From an uncultured Siphonobacter sp. (GTDB lineage: Bacteria > Bacteroidota > Bacteroidia > Cytophagales > Spirosomataceae), in contig CAJYHS010000168.1 of assembly GCA_913774715.1 (NCBI GenBank), positions 1 to 33,529 of the forward strand: 33,529 nt of DNA, given 5' to 3'. Positions 17,377-25,988 of the stretch are shown in pieces. Both the position numbers and the translations under genes were made by a program. The stretch's first letter is position 1; every line of letters starts with the position of its first letter. The notes below the pieces were generated by a model. It was not told the origin of the DNA, did not search any database, and saw only the letters and a program-made list of their open reading frames with translations.

Positions 17377-18642
17377 CTATGAAATCTCAATTACTTTAGA
17401 CAAATCATCCCAAAAGCGTGGGTATGACTTAGCTACCACTGAAGCATCATCAATGATCAGATCCGTTTGCATAGCAATGGGTGCAAACGCCATGGCCATC
17501 CGGTGATCTTCGTAGGTATGAATTATAGTTTCAGGTTTGTCCCAGTTCGTGTTCTCTCCTACCTGAATTTGGTATTTTTCATTAGGACTAATCTCAACCA
17601 GGTCAGCCCCAAATTTTTGTAACTCCTGCTGAATTGCCAAGACGCGATCGGTCTCTTTCACTTTTAGACTTTCAATTCCAGTAAATATCGCGGGAATGGC
17701 TTTCATCGCCGCCACCACTGAAACGGTTTGGGCAAGATCAGGGCAATGGGTAAAGTCCCACTCGAAAGTTGCGTTAGCAGGAATTTGCGTAAGCTTGAAT
17801 CCTCGGCCAGTAAAGGTGCTTTCAACGCCCAGCTGACGCATAATATCAATGATAGCAGAATCGCCCTGAAGCGAATTCTCTTTTAAGCCCAACAGCTCCA
17901 CTTCTGAACCTTCAGGTCCTAAGGCAACCAGGCTATACCAGTAGCTGGCTCCTGACCAATCCGACTCAACAGCATAATCGCAAGTTTCATACTGCTTTCC
18001 TTCGACCCGAATAGTACGATTCTCCCAGTCAGCTGTCACTTCCGCACCAAACTGACGCATTTGCTGAATGGTCATTTCGATGTAGGGAATTGAGCCTAAG
18101 TTACCTGTCAAATGAAGGGTTAACCCTTCAGGCAAAGTTGGGGCAATCATTAAGATAGCTGAGATAAACTGACTACTTACGTCTCCACGCATAGTTAAAT
18201 CCGTTTTACCGGAAAACGTAAATCCACTCAGCTCCAGTGGAGGGTACCCTTCGTTTTTCTGGTAAGCAATATTGGCTCCGAGTTCACGTAATGCGTCTAC
18301 CAGAATACCAATTGGGCGTTCCTGCATTCGGGCCGTTCCCGTCATGGTTTTCCTCTTACCCAGCACTGCATAATACGCCGTAAGAAAACGCATCGTGGTT
18401 CCAGCATCAAGAACATCAGCTACCGGGCCATCCAGGGTTAAGAGACGCTGCATGGTCTGCGTATCACGAGCTTCGGAAAGATTGCTAAGCAACCCATTCC
18501 CACCCGCCAATGCGTTCAGAATTTGGGCACGATTGGATTCAGACTTAGAAGCGGGTAATAAAATTTCAACCTGAAAAGGTTTAGTGACTTTATGGAGGAG
18601 GAGCTTTTTCAAAACAGTACAGAAGAATAATATAGCAAGCAA
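17377..18642 (-). CDS. aroA: 3-phosphoshikimate 1-carboxyvinyltransferase (EPSP synthase)
   Basis: The enzyme makes 5-enolpyruvylshikimate-3-phosphate from shikimate-3-phosphate and PEP in aromatic amino-acid synthesis. Visible signatures are PASKSESNR (30-38), DAGTTMRFLTA (79-89), RGDVSSQF (152-159), ESDWSGASYW (226-235), KETDR and YEDHRMAMAF near the C-terminus. The first ten residues (MLAILFFCTV) are hydrophobic and unlike the family. A TTG at 18612 would give a start MKKLLLHKVTKPF, which fits typical family N-termini better, so the reported start is the longest frame rather than the certain one. It ends at a perfect hairpin. Other shikimate genes are not in the window. Confidence 0.93.
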   Translation of the reverse strand: MLAILFFCTVLKKLLLHKVTKPFQVEILLPASKSESNRAQILNALAGGNGLLSNLSEARDTQTMQRLLTLDGPVADVLDAGTTMRFLTAYYAVLGKRKTMTGTARMQERPIGILVDALRELGANIAYQKNEGYPPLELSGFTFSGKTDLTMRGDVSSQFISAILMIAPTLPEGLTLHLTGNLGSIPYIEMTIQQMRQFGAEVTADWENRTIRVEGKQYETCDYAVESDWSGASYWYSLVALGPEGSEVELLGLKENSLQGDSAIIDIMRQLGVESTFTGRGFKLTQIPANATFEWDFTHCPDLAQTVSVVAAMKAIPAIFTGIESLKVKETDRVLAIQQELQKFGADLVEISPNEKYQIQVGENTNWDKPETIIHTYEDHRMAMAFAPIAMQTDLIIDDASVVAKSYPRFWDDLSKVIEIS

Positions 18643-18754
18643 TAGATTCCGCCGCGAAATTATCCTTTTTTCGGGGTTTTACTTCATAAGTGTTTTGAGT
18701 TTTGCCTTAAATTTAGATTTGCTGACACTAATTAATTCAAAACTCATCTTTCAT

Positions 18755-19345
18755 TTACATCGTCTTTAGAATCCTTAACCGATTACGATTTCCGATTTTC
18801 AAAGATTTATGAGTGGATTTGAAGCACAAAGCTCCTAAGCCAAACAACCCTCCTGACACGATGGCCGTTGAGGATCGTAATTGTAAGGGAGCACCTTTAA
18901 ATTCCTGATTCCAGACAGGGCTGAAAAAGTCCATCACAAAATATAATACTCCAGCTACGGGCAATAAGTAACCAGCCTGCACCGCTAAACCGCTGCCATT
19001 CATAAAATACACTTTGCGGATCTGATCAAGGCGGTATTCTACGAATTCATTTTGATTGGTAATTTCACTAAAATCGGCAAAAACGACCGTTGAATCTGTA
19101 ACTGCGAAGATGTTATCTCTGATTTTACTATTCTGACCTTTGGCCTTAAATACGATCTCATCGCCCGCAAAATAACGCTTTCGTCCGCCAGGGTAATCCA
19201 CCGCTATGTATTTTACCGATTGATTAGATGTCAATGCCCGGCCCATACTCGGATTGGACTTCCGCAGTAACTCTTCAGTAGTTGGACTTTGGGCTAATAA
19301 AGTCGAAGCAGACAAGGTGGTTAGAAGGAATAGAATCCATTTCAT
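18755..19345 (-). CDS. Secreted or membrane hypothetical protein
   Basis: I do not recognise this 196-residue protein. It has a clear signal peptide (1-18, ending LLAQ), a mostly polar beta-rich domain (about 40-118, with YFAGDEIVFKAKG and a motif linking DSTVVFADF to a RLDQIRKVYF strand), then two hydrophobic stretches (about 123-141 and 160-176) separated by a short polar loop, and a basic tail. The order (periplasmic domain followed by a helical hairpin) suggests a membrane-associated envelope protein. It is 112 bases upstream of aroA on the same strand, which says little about function. Confidence 0.7.
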   Translation of the reverse strand: MKWILFLLTTLSASTLLAQSPTTEELLRKSNPSMGRALTSNQSVKYIAVDYPGGRKRYFAGDEIVFKAKGQNSKIRDNIFAVTDSTVVFADFSEITNQNEFVEYRLDQIRKVYFMNGSGLAVQAGYLLPVAGVLYFVMDFFSPVWNQEFKGAPLQLRSSTAIVSGGLFGLGALCFKSTHKSLKIGNRNRLRILKTM

Positions 19346-19477
19346 AGCTTTCAGTAACTAAAATATGCAATCAGAAAAACGTCAGGCATCGGGGAAAAGT
19401 ATGTTTCAGGCAAGGTTACCTACTCCCTACCTGAACAAAATCATTCCTATGGATTGACGTAAAAATATCTTTAAAGA

Positions 19478-20062
19478 TTAATGCAAAGTAACGCCACCCG
19501 AGACAATAAACTTCATCACTTCAGTAGCACTTACATTAACGGGCTTTACATTTTCTTTCGGAACTATAAATAAATGCCCTGAAAACGCATAGGATTGGGG
19601 AAAATAAACCGCAACCGAACCGGGTAATTCCCAGTCTGTTAAATCGGTCTGGGTCAAAAAACCAATGCGGTATAACTCAGAATGAGCGTCCATTTTCACC
19701 AAAACTGGCTGATTAAATTTCTTCTTGTCTCCTACGAAAGCAGAGGTCAAATCTTTCAGAGATGAGTAGATAATCCGAACCAGCGGTAATCGGTCAATGA
19801 TCTCTTCAAAAATGTTAAAAATCGGAATTAGTATAAAGGTAGATCCCAGAAAACCAACCAGAAAGACAATTGCCAGAACAATAACCATCCCCACGCCCCA
19901 AAGCCGAATTTGCTCCTTTCCTGTACCAATTCCAACGGGGATTAACCCATCCAGATAAATAAATGCCTGATAAAGAATATACCCGGTAAAAAACAAAGGA
20001 GCAATCAGTAACAGACCTCGAATGAAGTAATTTATAAATCGATTCAGTATTCTTTTTTTCAT
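19478..20062 (-). CDS. DUF502 family membrane protein
   Basis: This 194-residue protein has a basic N-terminus, two membrane spans (about 14-36 and 53-82) and a soluble C-terminal domain. The segment IDRLPLVRIIYSSLKDLTSAF (from about 89), followed by FNQPVLVK, GFLTQTDL, and VAVYFPQSYAFSGHLFIVPK, is the DUF502 hallmark. The family is widespread in bacteria and plants (COV-like) and its function is undefined. The gene stands alone, with about 130 bases on either side that contain no gene. Confidence 0.88.
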   Translation of the reverse strand: MKKRILNRFINYFIRGLLLIAPLFFTGYILYQAFIYLDGLIPVGIGTGKEQIRLWGVGMVIVLAIVFLVGFLGSTFILIPIFNIFEEIIDRLPLVRIIYSSLKDLTSAFVGDKKKFNQPVLVKMDAHSELYRIGFLTQTDLTDWELPGSVAVYFPQSYAFSGHLFIVPKENVKPVNVSATEVMKFIVSGGVTLH

Positions 20063-20152
20063 GGGAGAATGGAAATGAAGGGGGAATCTATTCTACAATC
20101 GGTATTATTCAGGCAAAGTTCATTTCCTATGCTTATTTAGCATATTTACGCA

Positions 20153-20186
20153 AAGAGGTCGCAAGCGTTTCCGCTGACGACCTCTT
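20153..20186 (-). terminator. Terminator after the M42 aminopeptidase
   Basis: An outer stem AAGAGGTCG / CGACCTCTT (9 bp) encloses an inner AGCG-TTTC-CGCT hairpin. It lies about 25 bases past the stop of the M42 gene on the minus strand and upstream of the DUF502 gene. Confidence 0.7.
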
Positions 20187-20209
20187 CACTATTTATTTGG
20201 CTTCTTCTG

Positions 20210-21277
20210 TTAACTTAAATATCTGAAGTCCTGTCCGCTTTCGAGCTTTAAAAGCGTTTCATACATCAGGGTAATAACGGCTTGAACATCCTGTTTACTT
20301 ACCGTTTCTACCGTGGTGTGCATGTACTTCAGCGGAAGAGAAATCAACGCCGAAGCGGTTCCTTCCGTAGCATAAGCGAAAGAATCCGTATCCGTTCCCG
20401 TAGAGCGACTTACGGCCTGACGCTGGAAAGCAATCTCTTTTTCTTCGGCTACACCAATCAGGAAATCGAGCAGATTGTTCTGCACCGCAGGGCCGTAGCA
20501 TAACACAGGGCCACCACCGCAACGTAAATCTCCCTGTTCTTTTTTGTCGTACCGGGGCGACGTTGTATCGTGCGTGACGTCGGTACAAATCGCTACGTCG
20601 GCTTTCAGACGACGGGCAATCATTTCGGCTCCGCGTAAGCCAATTTCTTCCTGAACGGCATTTACAACGTATAATGTATAAGGCAGAGTAACCTGGTTTT
20701 CTTTCAGCAAACGAGCTACTTCTGCAATCATGAAGCCTCCAATGCGATTATCAAGGGCACGACCTACGTAATAGCGATCATTCAACTCCGTCAGTTCGTC
20801 TTCAAAAGTGATGACACAACCGACATGAACGCCTTTTTCTTCCAGCTCTTTCTTCGTTGCTCCGCAGTCAATAGTCAGGTCCGTTACTTTTGGTGCCGTG
20901 TCTTTCGCCAGATCCCTTACGTGAATGGCAGGCCAGCCGAAAATACCCTTAACAATTCCCTTTTTTGTGTGAATATTCACCCGTTTGGAAGGAGCAATTA
21001 CGGCATCAGAGCCTCCATTCCGACGAACATAAATGTAACCGTCTTCGGAGATATAATTGACAAACCAGGAAATCTCGTCGGAATGAGCCTCAATAACCAC
21101 TTTATAAGGTTGACCGGGATTAATAACACCGACTACCGTTCCGTAAGTGTCAACAATATATTCGTCAATATAAGGCTTAAGGTAATCCAGCCAGATGCGT
21201 TGACCTGAAGCTTCAAAACCCGTTGGAGATGGATTATTAAGGTATTGATAGAGAAAGGTTTTACTACTTTCAGTCAT
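20210..21277 (-). CDS. M42 family metallo-aminopeptidase
   Basis: This 355-residue cytoplasmic enzyme of the glutamyl-aminopeptidase/TET type has the full dinuclear metal and catalytic set: His65 (EAHSDE), Asp176 (RALDNR), Glu210 and Glu211 (VQEEIGLRGA), Asp233 (CTDVTHD) and His320 (KYMHTT). The family forms large tetrahedral dodecamers that trim peptides from the N-terminus. Substrate preference cannot be read off. It lacks a signal peptide. It lies 57 bases after the second HhH protein and might be read from the same message, but it has its own terminator. Confidence 0.93.
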   Translation of the reverse strand: MTESSKTFLYQYLNNPSPTGFEASGQRIWLDYLKPYIDEYIVDTYGTVVGVINPGQPYKVVIEAHSDEISWFVNYISEDGYIYVRRNGGSDAVIAPSKRVNIHTKKGIVKGIFGWPAIHVRDLAKDTAPKVTDLTIDCGATKKELEEKGVHVGCVITFEDELTELNDRYYVGRALDNRIGGFMIAEVARLLKENQVTLPYTLYVVNAVQEEIGLRGAEMIARRLKADVAICTDVTHDTTSPRYDKKEQGDLRCGGGPVLCYGPAVQNNLLDFLIGVAEEKEIAFQRQAVSRSTGTDTDSFAYATEGTASALISLPLKYMHTTVETVSKQDVQAVITLMYETLLKLESGQDFRYLS

Positions 21278-21334
21278 AATGATAATTGAAAAATGAAACG
21301 ATTACTTTGGCGTAAACACATAGTTCACGTATGA

Positions 21335-21991
21335 TTAACTCTGCGGCCCCCGACTTAATTCATCCTGCCATTCTTTTAACTCGACCCAGCGTCCTTCAGC
21401 GGCTAGTTGGGCCTGTTCTGGCCAGGTAGAAGGATCTTTCAACTCATAACGAGTACCCGCATTTTGCAGTAACTCCCGAATGTGCTCAACAGAAGTAGAG
21501 GCCAGTCCTTTGAAGCTGATAATCCCATCTGTATTCAGAATCTGCTCTATTTTAGGACCAATGCCTTCAATAATCTTCAAATCATCCGGTTCATCCAGAA
21601 ATACGGGAGCGGCTATGGCAGAAGTCAAACCCGGAATAGCATCAAATGTGGCAATATCCAGTGGTATTTCGATAGTAGGTTCTACCAATACTTCGGGCTC
21701 AACCAGGGGTTCCGGTTCCGTATTTTTCTCTGCTTGGGGCACTAGAAAAGGATCAGGCATGAAAGGCTTCGAGGCATCTGGCTTTTTAAAGGGTTTCGGC
21801 TTCCCCTCCCGGCACATATCCAGCTCTACCTGTTTCGTTGCAATCTCCATCTGAACCGTATCAATCTGATGGTTCATGGAGCGGCGACCTAAAATCCAGC
21901 CAATGCCAGCAACGAAGGTCATCAGAGCGACAGCTTCCAGCACAGCAATGGGTATGTTTTGACTTAAGGATTGTACTAATGTCGGTATCAT
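21335..21991 (-). CDS. Membrane-anchored helix-hairpin-helix protein (paralogue 1)
   Basis: Of 218 residues, one N-terminal membrane span (about 15-35) is followed by GRRSMNH, which by the positive-inside rule puts the rest in the cytoplasm. Then come a short helix ending in the conserved LDMCREGK (Cys near 59), a Pro/Glu-rich linker (about 65-130), a helix-hairpin-helix motif (LKIIEGIGPKIEQIL near 137-151), and a C-terminal block TRYELKDPSTWPEQAQLAAE...ELKEWQDEL. It is a clear paralogue of the next gene upstream, which has the same order. HhH motifs usually bind DNA non-specifically, but this short form is also found where no DNA role is known, so function is open. Confidence 0.75.
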   Translation of the reverse strand: MIPTLVQSLSQNIPIAVLEAVALMTFVAGIGWILGRRSMNHQIDTVQMEIATKQVELDMCREGKPKPFKKPDASKPFMPDPFLVPQAEKNTEPEPLVEPEVLVEPTIEIPLDIATFDAIPGLTSAIAAPVFLDEPDDLKIIEGIGPKIEQILNTDGIISFKGLASTSVEHIRELLQNAGTRYELKDPSTWPEQAQLAAEGRWVELKEWQDELSRGPQS

Positions 21992-22013
21992 AAGTAGCGA
22001 AGCTTCGATAAAG

Positions 22014-22565
22014 CTATATTTTTTTCTGATTCATTTCCTGTTGCCAGGTTTTCAGCTGCTCCCATTTTCCTTCCTGAGCCAGTTTTGCCTGTTTTGCCCA
22101 GGTGCTGGAATCGTGCGTTTGGTAACGAGAGCCCGAAGCCCGTAAAATCGACATTACATGAGAAGGTTCTGCTACGGCTAACTGAGCAAAGGTTTTGATC
22201 CCGGCTTCGTGTAAAAGCTTTTCGACTTTTGGCCCAATGCCTTCAATCTTTTTAAGATCATCCTCTTCATCTATAATTACCGAGGTTGCCATGGGCTGTG
22301 CGGCTTCTTCTGCAGGCGGAGCCACGATGGGTTCTGCCAGAGGAGTAGCCGGGTGAATCGCTTTGGGTTGAGGAGGTACATATAAGCCTTTTTCGCACTG
22401 ATCCAGGTGAAATTCCAGATTGCTTAGGCTTGCTTTTAATTTCGCAAGTGTCGTTTTCCCATTCAGGTATCCAATAATGTAACCTAAAATACCCGCTCCA
22501 GCCAGCAGGAGCAGGTGTTGCAACCAGGCATTTTCCAGATGCATGGGATTAAAATGTTCGTACAT
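22014..22565 (-). CDS. Membrane-anchored helix-hairpin-helix protein (paralogue 2)
   Basis: This 183-residue protein has the same layout as its downstream neighbour: one membrane span (about 17-34), a basic stretch, a helix ending LDQCEKG with a single conserved Cys, a shorter Ala/Pro-rich linker, the HhH LKKIEGIGPKVEKLL, and the C-terminal block SRYQTHDSSTWAKQAKLAQE...LKTWQQEM. It lies 22 bases before paralogue 1 and 28 bases after the OmpA gene, so the three form one likely operon. The shared GIGPK loop, the R-Y-x-x-x-D-x-STW motif and the lone Cys show common descent by tandem duplication. Confidence 0.75.
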   Translation of the reverse strand: MYEHFNPMHLENAWLQHLLLLAGAGILGYIIGYLNGKTTLAKLKASLSNLEFHLDQCEKGLYVPPQPKAIHPATPLAEPIVAPPAEEAAQPMATSVIIDEEDDLKKIEGIGPKVEKLLHEAGIKTFAQLAVAEPSHVMSILRASGSRYQTHDSSTWAKQAKLAQEGKWEQLKTWQQEMNQKKI

Positions 22566-22593
22566 ATGTAATACTTGTTTCTGAAAAATTCAG

Positions 22594-23586
22594 TTACATC
22601 TTCTGTTCATCAATCACCATCGTGACCCGACGATTGGCTTTCCGACCCGCAGGTAACGCATTATCCGCCAAAGGCTGGGTTTCGCCTTTACCGTTGGTTA
22701 TTATCTGATCACTTTTAATTCCTTTTTTAATAAACTGCCGTTTTACGGCTTCCGCCCGACTTTTCGACAAGCGTAAATTAGAATCATCCGGCCCTTCACT
22801 GTCCGTGTGGCCCGTCAGAATCAGACGTTTATCGGGATTCTTCTTAAGGTATTTTTTTACTTCTTCAAAAAAAGTGTCATTGTCATTCGTTCGGATGAAC
22901 TGGTTACTGCTCAGCGGGAAATATAACTCCATAGGTCGGAAAATACTCTCGTATTTGGCCGCAGCTGCTAACTCCCGTTCCGTCTGCCCTTTAGGAGCTT
23001 CTAAAGATTCTGAGCTTGCGGGAGGAATCGCCGATTCACTCATGTTTTCTGCAGTTACGGTCTCAGCAGCTTCTGCTACTCCCGAAAAGATAAATCCAGC
23101 TCCGTACGAAGAATCAGCGGCAGTAAAAGATAAATTCTTCAGTTCCGCATCAACTAATAATTGCTTCTCAGGGATTCCTGCCTTAAGAAAATACTGTTTA
23201 ATAGCATCTGCACGGGCTAAGCCAACGGATGCGAAGGACGTGTTATTTTCCTCTTCTGCTGAATAATAGCCAACAAATTTGACTGTCTTCTTGGGATTAG
23301 ACTTCAAATAACTTGCCAGCGATTGTAGCTGAGCCTGAATGGCCTCTGTTGAAACCCCACCCCGCGAACGAGCAAAACCCAGGTTATGAACCGAGGTAAC
23401 GTGAAAATAATTAGCATCCTGAATGTCCAATGCTGCACTATAGCTATCGGCTGAAATGACTTCGGCTTCAGTTATTGGTTCAGGAGTACCATCACATAAT
23501 TGTTTAATCCGGCACACGTGCCAGTAAGCTCCTCCAGCTATCCATCCGATCAGCACAAACCAAGTTAGCGTTTTGGCGGTTGACAT
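22594..23586 (-). CDS. Inner-membrane-anchored protein with two OmpA-like domains
   Basis: This 330-residue protein has a Lys before an N-terminal span (about 7-23), then a Cys pair (VCRIKQLC, 24-31). A first, degenerate OmpA-like domain (about 62-168, with FVGYYSAEEENN and LARADAIKQY) follows, then a Ser/Glu/Ala linker (169-215) and a second, canonical OmpA/MotB domain (about 221-327). The latter shows TGHTDSEG (258-265), LRLSKSRAEAVK (271-282) and GRKANRRV (314-321). The second domain should bind peptidoglycan in the periplasm; the first has lost the NH-x-D-x-x-G core. There is no beta-barrel, so this is not a porin. It leads the three-gene run with the two HhH proteins. Confidence 0.85.
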   Translation of the reverse strand: MSTAKTLTWFVLIGWIAGGAYWHVCRIKQLCDGTPEPITEAEVISADSYSAALDIQDANYFHVTSVHNLGFARSRGGVSTEAIQAQLQSLASYLKSNPKKTVKFVGYYSAEEENNTSFASVGLARADAIKQYFLKAGIPEKQLLVDAELKNLSFTAADSSYGAGFIFSGVAEAAETVTAENMSESAIPPASSESLEAPKGQTERELAAAAKYESIFRPMELYFPLSSNQFIRTNDNDTFFEEVKKYLKKNPDKRLILTGHTDSEGPDDSNLRLSKSRAEAVKRQFIKKGIKSDQIITNGKGETQPLADNALPAGRKANRRVTMVIDEQKM

Positions 23587-23754
23587 ACCTAGTTGTTAGA
23601 TAAATTGAAAGTTCAGAGCGAACCTTAGGAAGAATAATTCGAAAAAAACGAGAATCCGTTGACATTTGCAAATTACTAAGCCACGTTTACCGCATCTGGT
23701 GATGCTAAACCTGACGCATAGGCAATAACTCTGGTTCTCAGCAAAAGTTATAAA

Positions 23755-23786
23755 AAAAGAGCCTCACCCGTGGGTAAGGCTCTTTT
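23755..23786 (-). terminator. Rho gene terminator
   Basis: A 10-bp stem AAAAGAGCCT / AGGCTCTTTT plus an inner ACCC-GT-GGGT stem is followed on the minus strand by seven T residues. It lies about 135 bases past the rho stop and before the OmpA start. The rest of the 334-base gap (23587-23920) shows no gene. Confidence 0.85.
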
Positions 23787-23920
23787 AAAGTTTGATGTGG
23801 TTGGGTTAGGTTGCTCTGACCTGAAGTTCATTATAAAAAGCTTCGGCTATTTTTAAAATAGCGTTAGGCCTTTAGTTATTTTCAGACAAGTTCAGACTCA
23901 ATCCAATACTCAAACTATTT

Positions 23921-25765
23921 TTATCGATTCATCGAAAGCAGGAATTCTTCGTTTGAACGCGTTCCCCGCATTTTTTCCAGCAAGAATTCCATGGATTCTA
24001 CGGAGTTCATGTCAGACATGTATTTGCGTAAGATCCATACTCGCTTGAGTGTTTCGGGATCCATCAGCAGATCTTCGCGACGAGTACCTGAAGCTGGAAC
24101 GTCGATGGCAGGGAAAATCCGGCGGTTCGATAGTTTGCGATCCAGCTGAAGTTCCATGTTACCAGTACCTTTGAATTCTTCGAAGATAACCTCATCCATC
24201 CGGCTACCCGTTTCGATCAGAGCCGTAGCAATGATCGTTAAAGATCCGCCGTTTTCAACGTTACGAGCGGCTCCAAAGAAACGCTTGGGTTTGTGAAGAG
24301 CATTAGCATCTACCCCACCCGAGAGGATTTTACCTGACGAAGGAACTACCGTGTTATACGCACGAGCCAGACGAGTGATGGAATCAAGCAGAATCACTAC
24401 ATCGTGTCCACACTCTACCATGCGTTTGGCTTTTTCCAGCACCATACTTGAAACCTTCACGTGACGATCGGCCTGCTCATCAAACGTAGACGAGATTACC
24501 TCTGCTTTCACACTGCGTTGCATATCTGTAACCTCTTCCGGACGTTCGTCAATCAGCAGGATTAATAGAAATACTTCGGGGTGGTTGCGAGCAATGGCAT
24601 TTGCGATCTCTTTCAGTAATACCGTTTTACCCGTTTTAGGCTGGGCTACGATCATCCCCCGCTGGCCTTTACCAATGGGAGCAAAAAGATCAAGAATACG
24701 CGTTGAATATTCCCGGCCGGTAGTAAAGAGGTTTAATTTCTCCGTTGGGAATAAGGGAGTTAAGTATTCAAATGGAATACGATCCCGAATCTCTTCCGTC
24801 GTTTTTCCATTCACGGACTCAACCCGTAGTAAGGCAAAGTATTTTTCACCTTCCTTGGGAGGACGGATGGCTCCGCGAACGGTATCTCCCGTTTTCAAAC
24901 CAAACAACTTGATTTGTGAAGGTGATACATAAATATCATCGGGAGAAGCCAAGTAGTTGTAATCCGCCGAACGCAGGAAGCCGTACCCACCGTCTGACAT
25001 GATTTCCAGCACGCCTTCGTTTTCGATCAAACCGTCAAATTCGCGAATGTGCTGGTTGTAATTACGCTTTACCTGTTGCTGCATCTGCTGCGAGCGAGGA
25101 TTAGGCTGTAAAGGTTGTCCATTTTCATCCGTACGTCCTTCCCGGTCACGTGGCTCACGGTTATTAGTACGGGCAGTGGCTGTCTCTGGATTAGCAGACT
25201 GGGCAGAGCCTGTCTGAGCTTCAGGTAATACCTCCATGGTAGCCTGATAAGCTTCATCTAATGAGAAATCATTAGCTAATTCAGCTGGGATTTCCATTTC
25301 ATCGATTGGCTCAAAACTAGACTCTCCAATCTCTTTCTCCGCTACAGGTCTAGTTGTTGCCTCGGGTATTTTTTCATCCCCACCCGCTCCTCTGCGAATG
25401 CGGGTACGCTTGTGACGGGGATCTTGACTATCGGCGGACACAGACTCAGCTACTTCAGTAGGTTGAGGGGCCGAAACCGTCGCAGCGGTAGTTTCGATTA
25501 CGGGTTGTTCTGTAATTACGGGTTCTGTGGCCGGAGTAGCCGCTGTTTCTTCAGCTACTTTCCGGGTCCGTCGAGCCCGTGGTTTATCGGATGCTGCTGG
25601 CATATTGGTGGTACTGGCAGACTTTTGAATATCAGCCTGTCTTTCTAAAATTTTAGCGATGAGATCGGATTTGGACAATTGGGTGGGATTAGATATACTC
25701 AACTCCCTTGCGATTGCTCTCAATTCGGACAGCAGCCGCAAACTCAGCTCTTCTGATGTATACAT
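23921..25765 (-). CDS. rho: Transcription termination factor Rho
   Basis: At 614 residues it is far longer than E. coli Rho (419). A Rho-N helical domain (about 5-42) is followed by an insertion of about 190 residues (45-235), rich in Thr, Glu, Ala, Pro and Arg, that separates it from the cold-shock-type RNA-binding domain (about 245-320, GGYGFLRS). The ATPase core has Walker A AQPKTGKT (374-381), Walker [11 protein letters not shown] (456-465), and the downstream Q- and R-loop region. Bacteroidota Rho proteins typically carry such disordered insertions; in Bacteroides thetaiotaomicron the insertion has been linked to condensate formation. A promoter-like TTG-N21-TACATTTG sits about 170 bases upstream, giving a long leader, as expected for autoregulated rho genes. 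Confidence 0.96.
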   Translation of the reverse strand: MYTSEELSLRLLSELRAIARELSISNPTQLSKSDLIAKILERQADIQKSASTTNMPAASDKPRARRTRKVAEETAATPATEPVITEQPVIETTAATVSAPQPTEVAESVSADSQDPRHKRTRIRRGAGGDEKIPEATTRPVAEKEIGESSFEPIDEMEIPAELANDFSLDEAYQATMEVLPEAQTGSAQSANPETATARTNNREPRDREGRTDENGQPLQPNPRSQQMQQQVKRNYNQHIREFDGLIENEGVLEIMSDGGYGFLRSADYNYLASPDDIYVSPSQIKLFGLKTGDTVRGAIRPPKEGEKYFALLRVESVNGKTTEEIRDRIPFEYLTPLFPTEKLNLFTTGREYSTRILDLFAPIGKGQRGMIVAQPKTGKTVLLKEIANAIARNHPEVFLLILLIDERPEEVTDMQRSVKAEVISSTFDEQADRHVKVSSMVLEKAKRMVECGHDVVILLDSITRLARAYNTVVPSSGKILSGGVDANALHKPKRFFGAARNVENGGSLTIIATALIETGSRMDEVIFEEFKGTGNMELQLDRKLSNRRIFPAIDVPASGTRREDLLMDPETLKRVWILRKYMSDMNSVESMEFLLEKMRGTRSNEEFLLSMNR

Positions 25766-25934
25766 GAAAATAACGTATCAATCGCGGCCGTGCCGGAATA
25801 GAAAATTAGGATAGTCAGGAGAAATAATAAAAATGCTTGAGTTGTTTTGATTCATTCACAGAAGGGTAAAAGCTACTACTAGGGAAGGAGAGCGTACCGG
25901 CGTCTAGAGATGCGTCGCATTGGTGAATGAGTCA

Positions 25935-25966
25935 CAAATGTAAAACGGACGAAAGCATTTTGTCAA
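25935..25966 (-). promoter_or_regulatory. rho: Promoter for rho (Bacteroidota type)
   Basis: On the minus strand TTG (25964-25966, within TTGACA) is followed by 21 bases and TACATTTG (25935-25942), an exact fit to TTG-N(17-23)-TAnnTTTG. The implied start gives a leader of about 160 bases before the rho ATG at 25765. Confidence 0.6.
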
Positions 25967-25988
25967 TATCCCTACCTAAACTTTTTTA

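Noticed and set aside
23846-23862. Palindrome GCTATTTTTAAAATAGC near the rho 3' end
   Set aside because: It is A/T-rich and short; the much stronger hairpin with a T-run at 23755-23786 explains termination.
24585-24932. Plus-strand open frame of 115 codons
   Set aside because: Antisense to the conserved RNA-binding and ATPase regions of rho.
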